Source of the DNA: Hymenobacter nivis
GTDB lineage: Bacteria; Bacteroidota; Bacteroidia; Cytophagales; Hymenobacteraceae
DNA: 64,000 bases
NCBI RefSeq assembly: GCF_003149515.1
Contig: NZ_CP029145.1
Coordinates: forward strand, 1,798,001 to 1,862,000
Reading direction: 5' to 3'
Below, piece after piece: positions 1 to 6,674 of this stretch (positions are counted from its first letter, which is position 1; each line of letters opens with the position of its first letter). The notes under the pieces are model-generated. The model ran no database searches, was not told the DNA's origin, and saw only the letters and a list, made by a program, of their open reading frames with translations. The translations under genes and the position numbers were made by a program.

Positions 1-4
1 CACC

Positions 5-1708
5 GTGCACACCAACTATTACTTCCTGCGCCAGTTGGCCCCGGCCCTCACTGCCCAGCTGCGGGGCTACCGGGTAGCCAGCTGTTTTTCGCAGGAAAAG
101 GACGAGCTGGTGATTGGGCTGACGGATGGCGGGCGCGAGTTTTGGCTGAAGGCGCAGCTCGGGGCCACGTTCCCGGCCCTGGCCCTGCCCGAAACCTTCC
201 AGCGCGCCCGCACCAACTCCGTCGATTTGTTCCCCGAGCTACTGGGCGAGCAGGTGGAAACCGTGGCCGCCTGGCCCCAGGACCGGGTGCTGCAAGTGAA
301 CTTCCGCAGCGGGGCCCGGCTGGTGTTCAAGCTCTACGGCCCGCGGCCGAACGCCATTTTCCGCCTCACCCCCGACGCCCCGGCCCAACTGTTTCAGCAG
401 CGCCTTCTGGCCGATGCGGACCTGCACCCACTGCCCACGCCGGGGGCCCCGGCAACGGCAGTTGTCAGCCCCGCCCCTGGGGCCCCAACTGCGGCAGATA
501 CCCGCCCCGCCCCGCCGAGCCCGGCTAACAGCGGCCCACCTGCGCCGTCCCCAAAATCCGACCAATCCGCTGAATCCGATAAATCTGTGGTTCAGACAAA
601 GGCGAAGCTGCCGCCCGCACTGGCCGACCTGCCGGCCCGCTATCTGCGCGCCCACGGCTACGATGGGGCCCCGGCCGAAACCCGGCCGCGTCTGGTGAAC
701 CAAGTGCTGGCGCAACTCGAAACCCCGGCCTACTACTACCTCATCCGCCTCGACGGCCGCACGCGGCTGAGCCTGCTGCCGCTGGGCGAAATCCTGGAGA
801 CGCTGCCCGGCACCGACCCCGTGGGGGCCCTGCGGCGCTTCGTGCCCATGGCGCTGTCCCGCCGGGCCCTCGAAACCGAAACCAAGCAGGTGCGCCAGGC
901 CCTCACGCGCCGCGCCGACGAGGCCACCACCGGCGCCGCCCACGCCCGCCAGCGTCTGCACGCCCTGGCCCACGAGGCCGGCTACCGCCACGCCGCCGAC
1001 CTCATCATGGCGCACTTACACGAGATTCCAACGGGCGCGGCCGAGGTGGAGCTACTGGATTATTACACCAACCAGCCACGCCTCATCAAGCTCAAAACCG
1101 GCGAAAAGCCCCAGCGCACCGCCGAAAACCTCTACCGCAAGGCCAAAAACCAGCAGATTGAGGAACGCCAGCTCAGCCAGCGCATCGAGCGGCGCGAAAC
1201 GGAGGCCTTCGGGGCCTTGGAGCGGCTGGAGGAGCTGGACACCCAGCCCGCGCTGGCCGAACTGCGCGCCTTCCGCACCTGGCGTAAGCAGCACGGCCTG
1301 GAGCCCGCCGCGGCCGCCGGCAAGGGCCCCACGGAGCTGCCGTTCAAGGTATTCGAAGACCGGGGCTTTACTATTCTGGTGGGCCGCAACGCGGCTAATA
1401 ACGACCTGCTGACCCAGAAATACGCCCACAAGGACGACTACTGGCTGCACGCCAAGGATGTGAGCGGCTCGCACGTGGTGGTGCGCCACCGCGCCGGCCA
1501 GCCCGTGCCCGCGCCGGTACTGGAGCACGCCGCCCAACTGGCCGCCTGGTACTCGCGCCGCCAAAACGATTCGCTGTGCCCGGTCACCGTTACGCCCAAA
1601 AAGTTCGTGCGCAAGCCCAAGGGGGCCCGGCCCGGGCAAGTTATTGTGGAGCGCGAGCAGGTGCTGCTGGTGGTGCCCGCCAACCCCTTCGAGGCCCAGG
1701 AGCGGTAG
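5..1708 (+). CDS. NFACT RNA-binding protein (RqcH/Rqc2-like)
   Basis: A 567-residue protein of the NFACT family. Family members (RqcH, Rqc2, FbpA) bind peptidyl-tRNA on stalled 50S subunits and add alanine tails for ribosome quality control. The N-terminal NFACT-N region begins MHTNYYFLRQL, the usual start in Bacteroidota. A proline/alanine-rich low-complexity insert lies at about residues 140-195. A coiled-coil middle is followed by an NFACT-R (DUF814) domain containing DYWLHAKDVSGSHVV near residue 477. The start is GTG at position 5, so an upstream start outside the window cannot be excluded. The gene is followed by a strong terminator. The family assignment is firm; the function in this organism is inferred. 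Confidence 0.9.
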   Translation: MHTNYYFLRQLAPALTAQLRGYRVASCFSQEKDELVIGLTDGGREFWLKAQLGATFPALALPETFQRARTNSVDLFPELLGEQVETVAAWPQDRVLQVNFRSGARLVFKLYGPRPNAIFRLTPDAPAQLFQQRLLADADLHPLPTPGAPATAVVSPAPGAPTAADTRPAPPSPANSGPPAPSPKSDQSAESDKSVVQTKAKLPPALADLPARYLRAHGYDGAPAETRPRLVNQVLAQLETPAYYYLIRLDGRTRLSLLPLGEILETLPGTDPVGALRRFVPMALSRRALETETKQVRQALTRRADEATTGAAHARQRLHALAHEAGYRHAADLIMAHLHEIPTGAAEVELLDYYTNQPRLIKLKTGEKPQRTAENLYRKAKNQQIEERQLSQRIERRETEAFGALERLEELDTQPALAELRAFRTWRKQHGLEPAAAAGKGPTELPFKVFEDRGFTILVGRNAANNDLLTQKYAHKDDYWLHAKDVSGSHVVVRHRAGQPVPAPVLEHAAQLAAWYSRRQNDSLCPVTVTPKKFVRKPKGARPGQVIVEREQVLLVVPANPFEAQER

Positions 1709-1728
1709 CTAGGGGCCCTAGCGGCCGT

Positions 1729-1760
1729 AAAAAAAGCCCGCTTTGCAGCGGGCTTTTTTT
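1729..1760. terminator. Intrinsic terminator after the NFACT gene
   Basis: A-run, GCCCGC stem, TTTGCA loop, GCGGGC stem and T-run. The hairpin is flanked by A and T runs on both sides, so it can serve the NFACT gene and, in the other direction, the tRNA-Leu on the minus strand. Confidence 0.9.
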
Positions 1761-1766
1761 GTTCAG

Positions 1767-1848
1767 TGCGCGCGGGGAGATTCGAACTCCCACACCCGAA
1801 GGCACCACCCCCTCAAGATGGCGTGTCTACCAGTTTCACCACGTGCGC
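1767..1848 (-). tRNA. tRNA-Leu (anticodon GAG)
   Basis: Read on the minus strand, the 82 nt fold as a class II tRNA. The D arm contains GGTAGAC, the anticodon stem CCATC/GGTGG encloses the loop TTGAGGG (anticodon GAG), then come a variable arm and the T arm GGGAGTTCGAATCTCCC. The acceptor stem is seven pairs with one A-C mismatch, and the discriminator is A. A TATCTTTG promoter element lies upstream. Confidence 0.92.
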
Positions 1849-1914
1849 AAACTTGGGGCACTGAACCGGACAACTTCGGCCGAAACCGGCTCCGCTGAGG
1901 CGGCGAAGCGGGTG

Positions 1915-1922
1915 CAAAGATA
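1915..1922 (-). promoter_or_regulatory. Promoter -7 element of tRNA-Leu
   Basis: On the minus strand it reads TATCTTTG, matching the Bacteroidota -7 consensus TAnnTTTG. A TTG (1943-1945) stands about 20 nt upstream as the -33 element. The site is 67 nt before the tRNA 5' end. Confidence 0.6.
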
Positions 1923-2044
1923 GGGTGGCGGGCCGGCCCCCGCAACGATGAACGGCTTTTTTTGCTTGTACCAGAGCCTCGCTTCACCTTTTGCGAGGCA
2001 AAAACTCCCCGTCTTCACGCCTTTTCACGCTCATTTTCTGCTGC

Positions 2045-2515
2045 ATGGCTGCCAACTTGCCCCCTGCCAAACCCAGTTCTTTTTTTGGCCGCCTGGCCGA
2101 AAGCATCACCCGCTTCTCGGGTTCGACGGCGGCTTTTATCGGCTCAGTGGGCGTGGTGGCGCTGTGGGCAGCCACGGGGCCCTGTTCAAGTACTCCGAAA
2201 CCCGGCACTGGTCATCAACACGGGCACCACCATCGTCACGTTTTTGATGGTATTCCTCATCCAGCGGGCCCAGAATAAGGATTCGCTGGTGTTGCACTCA
2301 AGCTCAACTAGCTAATTGCGGCCACCCAGGGCGCCAGCAACCGCACGATCAATGCCCAGGATTTATCGGAAGAGGAAATTAGGGTGCTGCACCAGTTTTA
2401 TTACCTGCTGGCCGGAAGAGCCAAGCAGGGCACCGACCTCGGCCAAACCCACTCGGTGGAGGGGGCTGATGAGAACCACGAGGGAAGACTGGCTGCTCTG
2501 CGCGACGGCAAATAA
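2045..2515 (+). pseudogene. Decayed low-affinity iron permease family gene
   Basis: The reading can be followed through three frames. The first part starts at the ATG and contains [19 protein letters not shown] and ALWAATGP. It shifts near 2190 to a frame reading [20 protein letters not shown]. It shifts again near 2305 to [17 protein letters not shown], continuing to DLSEEEIRVLHQFY and ending at TAA 2513-2515. This is the order of the low-affinity iron permease family (a two-TM membrane protein). Two frameshifts plus an in-frame TAG (2311-2313, where a glutamate codon is expected) make it inactive. A terminator-like hairpin follows. Confidence 0.85.
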
Positions 2516-2547
2516 AAAGGCGGCCCCCCGTACCGAGGGCCGCCTTT
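2516..2547. terminator. Shared terminator between the permease relic and dps
   Basis: An inverted repeat AAAGGCGGCCC/GGGCCGCCTTT lies between two convergent genes, flanked by A and T tracts, so it can terminate transcription from both sides. Confidence 0.8.
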
Positions 2548-2565
2548 CTACGAATTGTGCGCAGC

Positions 2566-3231
2566 CTAGCGGGCGTGCACCAAAGGCGTGTCCACAAGGT
2601 GCTCGGACACGAACCATACTTGCAGTTCGTTGGTGCGCATCACGTTGCTCACGGCCAAGTCGTTAGTGCCATCGTCGCCCGAATCATCGGCTTTCTTGGC
2701 GATTTCGTGACACTCCTGGAGGATGATCTGGTGAGCTTCCAGCAAGCGCGAAATCTGCACCGGGGCCTCTTCACGGTCGCGCGGGGGGCGCGGGATAAGG
2801 GTATTTTCAGCCACATCGTGCGCCATAGCAATGGCTACACCACCCAGGATTTGGATACGCTCGGCGATGGTATCCACCAGCTTTGATTGCTTCTCGAAGT
2901 GCTTGTCGAACAACAAGTGCAGCTGGTAAAAAGTGGGGCCCGTTACCTGCCAGTGGCTTTTCTTGTACAGGTCGCGCAGCGTCATGGTATCGGCCAGCAG
3001 CTGGTTCAGCATCCGCACGCTTTCAAGGCGCACGTTGTCGGCCAGGCCGATGGGCAGGCGCTGGCTCACAGTGCCGAACTTCTGGGTGACGGCCGGGGCG
3101 TTGATTTGCTGGTTGAGGATGGGCTGAACGTTGATGTTTTTGTTCGGGCCTTTGGCAATGGCCACCGAGGTAGTCACGTCTTTGGCGGCTTTTTTAGGAG
3201 CAGCGAGTTTAGTTTTGGCAGGAGCGGCCAT
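2566..3231 (-). CDS. dps: Dps-family ferritin-like DNA-protection protein
   Basis: 221 residues. Dps proteins form a 12-mer shell that oxidises Fe(II) with peroxide and protects DNA in starvation or stress. The ferroxidase residues are visible: KSHW with H93, then H105, D109 and E113 in YQLHLLFDKHFEKQ. The family signature continues as DTIAERIQILGG. A lysine- and alanine-rich N-terminal tail of about 30 residues, longer than in E. coli Dps, would suit DNA binding. The 5' leader on the minus strand holds a hairpin (AAGCAGGC/GCCTGCTT, about 3263-3284) of unknown role. Confidence 0.93.
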   Translation of the reverse strand: MAAPAKTKLAAPKKAAKDVTTSVAIAKGPNKNINVQPILNQQINAPAVTQKFGTVSQRLPIGLADNVRLESVRMLNQLLADTMTLRDLYKKSHWQVTGPTFYQLHLLFDKHFEKQSKLVDTIAERIQILGGVAIAMAHDVAENTLIPRPPRDREEAPVQISRLLEAHQIILQECHEIAKKADDSGDDGTNDLAVSNVMRTNELQVWFVSEHLVDTPLVHAR

Positions 3232-3325
3232 AGAACAAGAGATTAAGAAGATTTTTTAGGAAAGCAGGCCACTAGAACAGCCTGCTTCCCATACGTAAGT
3301 ACAGAGTCTGGGTTAAGGCCGCGGG

Positions 3326-3333
3326 TATATTTG
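3326..3333 (+). promoter_or_regulatory. Promoter -7 element before the MOSC gene
   Basis: TATATTTG matches TAnnTTTG and sits about 87 nt before the MOSC start codon. No clear -33 TTG is seen at ideal spacing. Confidence 0.45.
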
Positions 3334-3419
3334 TGTAGTTTCTGGCCCTGCATTTTTAGGCCCCCCTGGCGCAACCGCCGTGCGGGCACAACTTTCCTTT
3401 TTCCTGGTTTTAAAACTTC

Positions 3420-3953
3420 ATGCCTTTCCCCTTTTTCGGCGACGATAAATCCACCGTGGCGCGCCTGCTTGCCACCCTGCCCCAAACCGGCCGCCTGGCC
3501 TGGATTGGCCAGCGCCCGGCCCGCCGCCAGCCGCTGCTGAGCGTGCCTGAGGCAGAAGTCCTCACCGACGCCCACCTGGCCGGCGACCATGCCCGCCCCA
3601 AAGCCGGCGGCAAGCGCCAAATCACCCTAATTCAGGCCGAGCACTTGCCCGCGGTGGCCGGCTTCCTGGGCCTGCCGGTGCCCCTGGACCCCGCCCGCCT
3701 GCGCCGCAACCTGGTGGTGAGCGGCCTCAACCTACTGGCCCTCAAGAACCGCCAAATTCAAATCGGCGACGAGGTACTGCTCGACATCACCGGCGAGTGC
3801 CACCCCTGCTCGCGCATGGAAGAAGAGCTAGGCCCCGGCGGCTACAACGCCATGCGCGGCCACGGCGGCCTCACGGCCCACATTGCCCGCGGCGGCACCA
3901 TCCGGGTGGGCGATGCGGTGCAGGTGGTCACGCCCGAGCTAGCGGCTGAATAA
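3420..3953 (+). CDS. MOSC domain-containing protein
   Basis: 177 residues spanning essentially one MOSC domain (molybdenum cofactor sulfurase C-terminal family). Such domains carry sulfur or bind the Moco ligand, for example YiiM-like 6-hydroxylaminopurine reductases. The conserved cysteine lies in the motif TGECHPCSRMEE near residue 125, followed by MRGHGGL and a GD-V strand typical of the domain end. There is no iron-sulfur or reductase extension, so partner proteins would be needed. The substrate is unknown. A stable hairpin follows the stop. Confidence 0.85.
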   Translation: MPFPFFGDDKSTVARLLATLPQTGRLAWIGQRPARRQPLLSVPEAEVLTDAHLAGDHARPKAGGKRQITLIQAEHLPAVAGFLGLPVPLDPARLRRNLVVSGLNLLALKNRQIQIGDEVLLDITGECHPCSRMEEELGPGGYNAMRGHGGLTAHIARGGTIRVGDAVQVVTPELAAE

Positions 3954-3966
3954 CGAATCCGGTAAT

Positions 3967-4013
3967 AACGAAACCGGGCCCCGACGCACAATGCGCCGGG
4001 GCCCGGTTTCGTT
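3967..4013. terminator. Hairpin terminator after the MOSC gene
   Basis: A near-perfect 17-bp inverted repeat (AACGAAACCGGGCCCCG and its complement) with a 13-nt loop lies directly after the stop codon. The T-tract is weak (GTTTCGTT), so it may act as a bidirectional stem rather than a classic terminator. Confidence 0.6.
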
Positions 4014-4027
4014 GCTAATATTAACGA

Positions 4028-4117
4028 AGTAGGGTGCGGGGCTTACCCCCGCCCGCCGCTGCACGGAATCGTAGAAACGGTGCGAACGACGGGCGGGGGC
4101 AAGCCCCGCACCCTACT
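4028..4117. repeat. Palindromic repeat, family R3 copy 1
   Basis: An inverted repeat with arms AGTAGGGTGCGGGGCTTAC and its near-complement, interior CCCGCCCG. A second copy is at 8893-8980. It is mobile REP-like intergenic DNA. Confidence 0.8.
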
Positions 4118-4156
4118 TCTTTTCACAAACCACTTCACGGTATCTAGCAGCGCAAA

Positions 4157-5557
4157 TTATGCCCCGTCCATCCGCACGATTTTGGGCGTGAACGAGCCGA
4201 GCACGTCCACTAGGTCGAGTTGGCTGGCCATTACTTGGTGGATGTTTTTGTAGGCCATCGGGGCTTCGTCGAGGCCGCCGCCGTGCAGGGTTACGCCGTA
4301 GGCGGCCAGGTGCTGGCGCACTTCGGCTTCGCCTAGCTCGGCCTTGGCGCGGGTGCGCGACATGAGCCGGCCGGCCCCGTGCGAGGCGGAGGCCAGCGAG
4401 GCCGCCGCGCCCCGCCCCCGCACGATGAAGCCGGGGGCCGTCATCGAGCCGGGGATGATGCCGAGCACGCCCGCCCCGGCCGGCGTGGCGCCCTTGCGGT
4501 GCACCACGGCGGCGCGGCCGTCGGCCAGGGTTTCACGCCAGGCGAAGTTGTGGTGGTTTTCCACTTTCGCCAACGGCTTATCAACCAGAGCTTTGGCTAG
4601 GCACCGGTAAATCTGGTTGTGGCAGGCCGAGGCGTAGTCCCCGGCCAGGTTCATGGCGGCCCAGTATTCCTGGCCGGTTTCGGTGTCGAGGCCCAGCCAG
4701 GCGAGGTGCTTGGCTTCGGCGGGCAACATGCACTGCTCCATCGCCAGGGCCGTATAGTGGTTGGCGGTGCTAGCGCCCAGGCCCCGCGAGCCGGAGTGCG
4801 AGAGCAGGCCCACGTACTGGCCCACGGGCAGGCCAAGGTCGTTGGCCGGGTCGGTGATGTCGACCAGGCCGAACTCCACGAAGTGGTTGCCCGAGCCCGA
4901 GGTGCCGAGCTGTTCGGCGGCTTTATCAAGCTTGTTTTTCAGGAACGGCACGGCCCGGAAGGCGTCGTCAGCGAGCACGGCGTGGTCGAGGCGCTGGCCC
5001 CGCTCCCAGGCCCGGCCCGAGCCGAACCGGGTATTATCCAGCAAAAGCTTGCCTACCTCCTGCGTGCGCTGGGCGAGAAATTTGGCCGGCAGGTCGAACA
5101 CCGACAGCGCCATCCGGCAGCTAATGTCCACGCCCACGGCGTAGGGAATCACGGCGTTGTCCGTAGCCAGCACGCCGCCGATGGGCAGGCCGTAGCCGTA
5201 GTGGGCGTCGGGCATGAGGGCCCCGGCGAGGGTGACGGGCAGCTTCATGGCCGTTTCCATCTGGTGAATGGCGCCGGCCTCGATGTAGTCGGCCCCGAAC
5301 GTGGCGTAGGGCTTGCGCTCGGCCAGGGCAATGTGGCGCGAGGGAGCCGGCAGCAGCGCCGCGGCGGTGTGGCTCCAGGCCAGGTCGGCCAGGAAAGTGG
5401 TGGGATTGGCCAGTACCCGGCCAAGCAGCGCGAGCTGCTCGGCTTGGGTGAGGCGCTTGTGTTCTTTGCGTTGGAGCTGCGCCAGCGCCAGGCCAATGGC
5501 CCGGCCCTCGGGAAACCCGAGCTGCCGCAAATCATTGCCGCGTAGTTGAGAAGCCAT
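4157..5557 (-). CDS. rtcB: RtcB family RNA ligase
   Basis: 466 residues from the ATG at 5557; in-frame sequence further upstream runs into the Y-RNA region and is not coding. RtcB joins RNA 2',3'-cyclic phosphate or 3'-phosphate ends to 5'-OH ends using GTP and Mn(II). Visible motifs are PDAHYGYGLPIGGV, GVDISCRM (Asp144 and Cys147, metal ligands), GTSGSGNHFVEF, SHSGSRGLG, HRKGATPAG with IPGSMTAPGF, and SHGAGRLMSRT holding the guanylylated histidine. It lies downstream of a Ro60-like gene and a Y-RNA array on the same strand, a linkage known for bacterial rsr-yrl-rtcB loci, implying structured-RNA or tRNA repair. Confidence 0.95.
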   Translation of the reverse strand: MASQLRGNDLRQLGFPEGRAIGLALAQLQRKEHKRLTQAEQLALLGRVLANPTTFLADLAWSHTAAALLPAPSRHIALAERKPYATFGADYIEAGAIHQMETAMKLPVTLAGALMPDAHYGYGLPIGGVLATDNAVIPYAVGVDISCRMALSVFDLPAKFLAQRTQEVGKLLLDNTRFGSGRAWERGQRLDHAVLADDAFRAVPFLKNKLDKAAEQLGTSGSGNHFVEFGLVDITDPANDLGLPVGQYVGLLSHSGSRGLGASTANHYTALAMEQCMLPAEAKHLAWLGLDTETGQEYWAAMNLAGDYASACHNQIYRCLAKALVDKPLAKVENHHNFAWRETLADGRAAVVHRKGATPAGAGVLGIIPGSMTAPGFIVRGRGAAASLASASHGAGRLMSRTRAKAELGEAEVRQHLAAYGVTLHGGGLDEAPMAYKNIHQVMASQLDLVDVLGSFTPKIVRMDGA

Positions 5558-5621
5558 AAAAGAGTAAAGTTGCACGCGAAGCGGGACCGTACGAATTGGA
5601 GCCCCGGCGTTGATGAACAGT

Positions 5622-5766
5622 AAAAAAATTAGCCAAAACGGGCCGGGCAAAGAGGCGCGCCGCCGGTTAACATTTGCTCTACCAAACTGAGCTACCGCTG
5701 GCACGCCAGCGGGCAGGATTCGAACCCGCGACCTAATGAATCGAAGTAAGGCGGTGCTACGGCACC
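5622..5766 (-). ncRNA. Putative Y RNA E with tRNA-like module (YrlA-like)
   Basis: Read 5'-3' on the minus strand the parts come in this order. First GGTGCCGTAG, a lower stem strand CCGCC (5750-5754), the block CTTCG (5742-5746), the helix strand CATT and a 5-nt variable stretch. Next is the T arm GCGGG-TTCGAAT-CCTGC. Then an acceptor-like 7-bp helix CCGCTGG/CCAGCGG is closed by a 4-nt loop (5702-5705). Then come TA, the D arm GCTC-AGTTTGGTA-GAGC, AATG pairing with CATT, and finally GGCGG closing the lower stem. A seven-base T-run ends the unit. A permuted, closed tRNA mimic on a stem is the architecture I recall for YrlA RNAs; the neighbours rsr and rtcB support this. Confidence 0.75.
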
Positions 5767-5782
5767 GGTCCATGGTGGCTAC

Positions 5783-5860
5783 AAAAAACGGAGCAATAAG
5801 CGGCTGGCGTGAGGCCAAATGGCGACGGGACAGGTCGAAGGAACGCCAGCCTACGGCATC
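5783..5860 (-). ncRNA. Putative Y RNA D (short hairpin form)
   Basis: On the minus strand the unit starts with GGATGCCGTAGG, sharing GCCGTAG with its siblings. A perfect 9-bp stem GGCTGGCGT/ACGCCAGCC encloses about 32 nt that begin TCCTTCG. There is no complete T or D arm. The unit ends with a T6 run (5783-5788) as a simple terminator. It resembles a Y RNA that keeps only the Ro-binding stem-loop. Confidence 0.6.
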
Positions 5861-5894
5861 CGGTATTCAGCAATTGTTTCCAGCTGGGGCAACA

Positions 5895-6016
5895 GTCGCC
5901 CGGCCAGCTGGCGCGGCCCTACCGTTGCGCAAGCGCCCTGCCTCGCGGCAGCACTTCGGGGGTCGAACCCGCGACCGCGCCCAGTTTGGAGCGAAGAAAG
6001 GCCCGGCTACGGCACC
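5895..6016 (-). ncRNA. Putative Y RNA C with tRNA-like module
   Basis: On the minus strand: GGTGCC, then a lower stem GTAGCCGGGCC pairing with GGCCGGGCGAC (two mismatches). A one-sided loop containing TTTCTTCG follows, then a middle helix CTGGGCGCGG/CCGCGCCAG. The T-arm-like GCGGGTTCGACCCCCG comes next. An acceptor-like helix is capped by the tetraloop GCGA (TGCC-GCGA-GGCA). A D-arm-like strand with AACGGTAG ends the module. The order and closed acceptor match unit E. Confidence 0.65.
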
Positions 6017-6067
6017 CACCCAGAAACATGTAATGCTCAGCCGTCTCCGAAATTCAGGGCAACGGTC

Positions 6068-6182
6068 GGTAGGCGCGTATTTTCTCCCGCGGCCGAAGCC
6101 AGGGGACGGGAATCGAACCCGCAACGCGGCCACAAGGGCAGCACCGGGAACAGCCAGCGAAGTAACGCCCACCTACGGCACC
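6068..6182 (-). ncRNA. Putative Y RNA B
   Basis: On the minus strand: GGTGCCGTA, then a lower stem GGTGGGCGT/GCGCCTACC (9 bp with G-U pairs) and TACTTCG. An inner helix TTCCCG/CGGGAG follows. The T-arm-like hairpin GCGGGTTCGATTCCCGT is next to GGCTTCGGCC, a UUCG-capped hairpin in the place of the acceptor helix. No D arm is recognisable. No T-run is seen at the end. Confidence 0.55.
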
Positions 6183-6385
6183 TGAACCAAGCGGAGTTGG
6201 CCAAGTTGGGGCGGGCCACTCGGTGGCGCCGCCCCGGTCGGCGACTACGCCAAAATGCGCAGCCGTCTTCCCAATGGAATTATTATAAGGTCATAACGAG
6301 CAAGAAAGGTTCCTGGTATGGGGACCCTGATCCGGGAACGGGGGCCGCTTAAACGGTTGAAAGGTCGTTCCCGGGACCTGCTTGG

Positions 6386-6504
6386 AGCAGTTTTCGAGCC
6401 GGTGTACCAGTGCTATAAAACGGAATGGTACTCCGTTGGACGTTCGCACGAAAACAGAGTACCACTCCGTTTTACAGTCCTTGCGCACTGATCTGAAAAC
6501 TGCT
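6386..6504. repeat. Nested long palindrome between Y RNAs B and A
   Basis: The outer arms are AGCAGTTTT (6386-6394) and AAAACTGCT (6496-6504). The next pair is CAGTGC/GCACTG (6408-6413, 6485-6490). The inner 21-nt arms (6416-6436 and 6454-6474) share TAAAACGGA.TGGTACTC with few mismatches around a 17-nt loop. It contains no gene and resembles a short non-autonomous element or a structured RNA. Confidence 0.6.
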
Positions 6505-6524
6505 ATAAGTCAATAGCAAGGGCG

Positions 6525-6617
6525 ACGGACGGCGGGCCTATAGGATGAGGAGACCCGAACTCCCGCCGCCGCAGCGGCCATCCCAGCACCCGCGAAGCAG
6601 GGCCCGCCTACGGCACC
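6525..6617 (-). ncRNA. Putative Y RNA A
   Basis: On the minus strand: GGTGCCGTA, then a perfect 8-bp lower stem GGCGGGCC/GGCCCGCC and CTGCTTCG. An inner helix GGATG/CATCC encloses a GC hairpin (GCCGC/GCGGC) and a T-arm-like hairpin GGAG-TTCGGGT-CTCC. It is the first unit after the rsr stop codon (58 nt). No terminator is obvious, so co-transcription with rsr is possible. Confidence 0.55.
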
Positions 6618-6674
6618 TTGCGCCGCGGCGGCCGGGGGTTCCGCTTTATTGCCCGGCCGCTGTTGTTAAAGGGT

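Noticed and set aside
2045..2515. Programmed frameshifting in the iron permease gene
   Set aside because: Two shifts in different places plus a nonsense codon and no slippery sequence point to decay.
5660..5766. A canonical tRNA gene at the T- and D-arm sequences
   Set aside because: The arms are in the wrong order (T arm upstream of D arm on the minus strand) and the acceptor halves are joined by a 4-nt loop. A Y RNA tRNA mimic explains it better, given rsr and rtcB.
4157..5818. 553-residue version of RtcB starting at 5818
   Set aside because: The extra N-terminal part covers the Y RNA region and has no similarity to the family; ATG 5557 gives the normal start.
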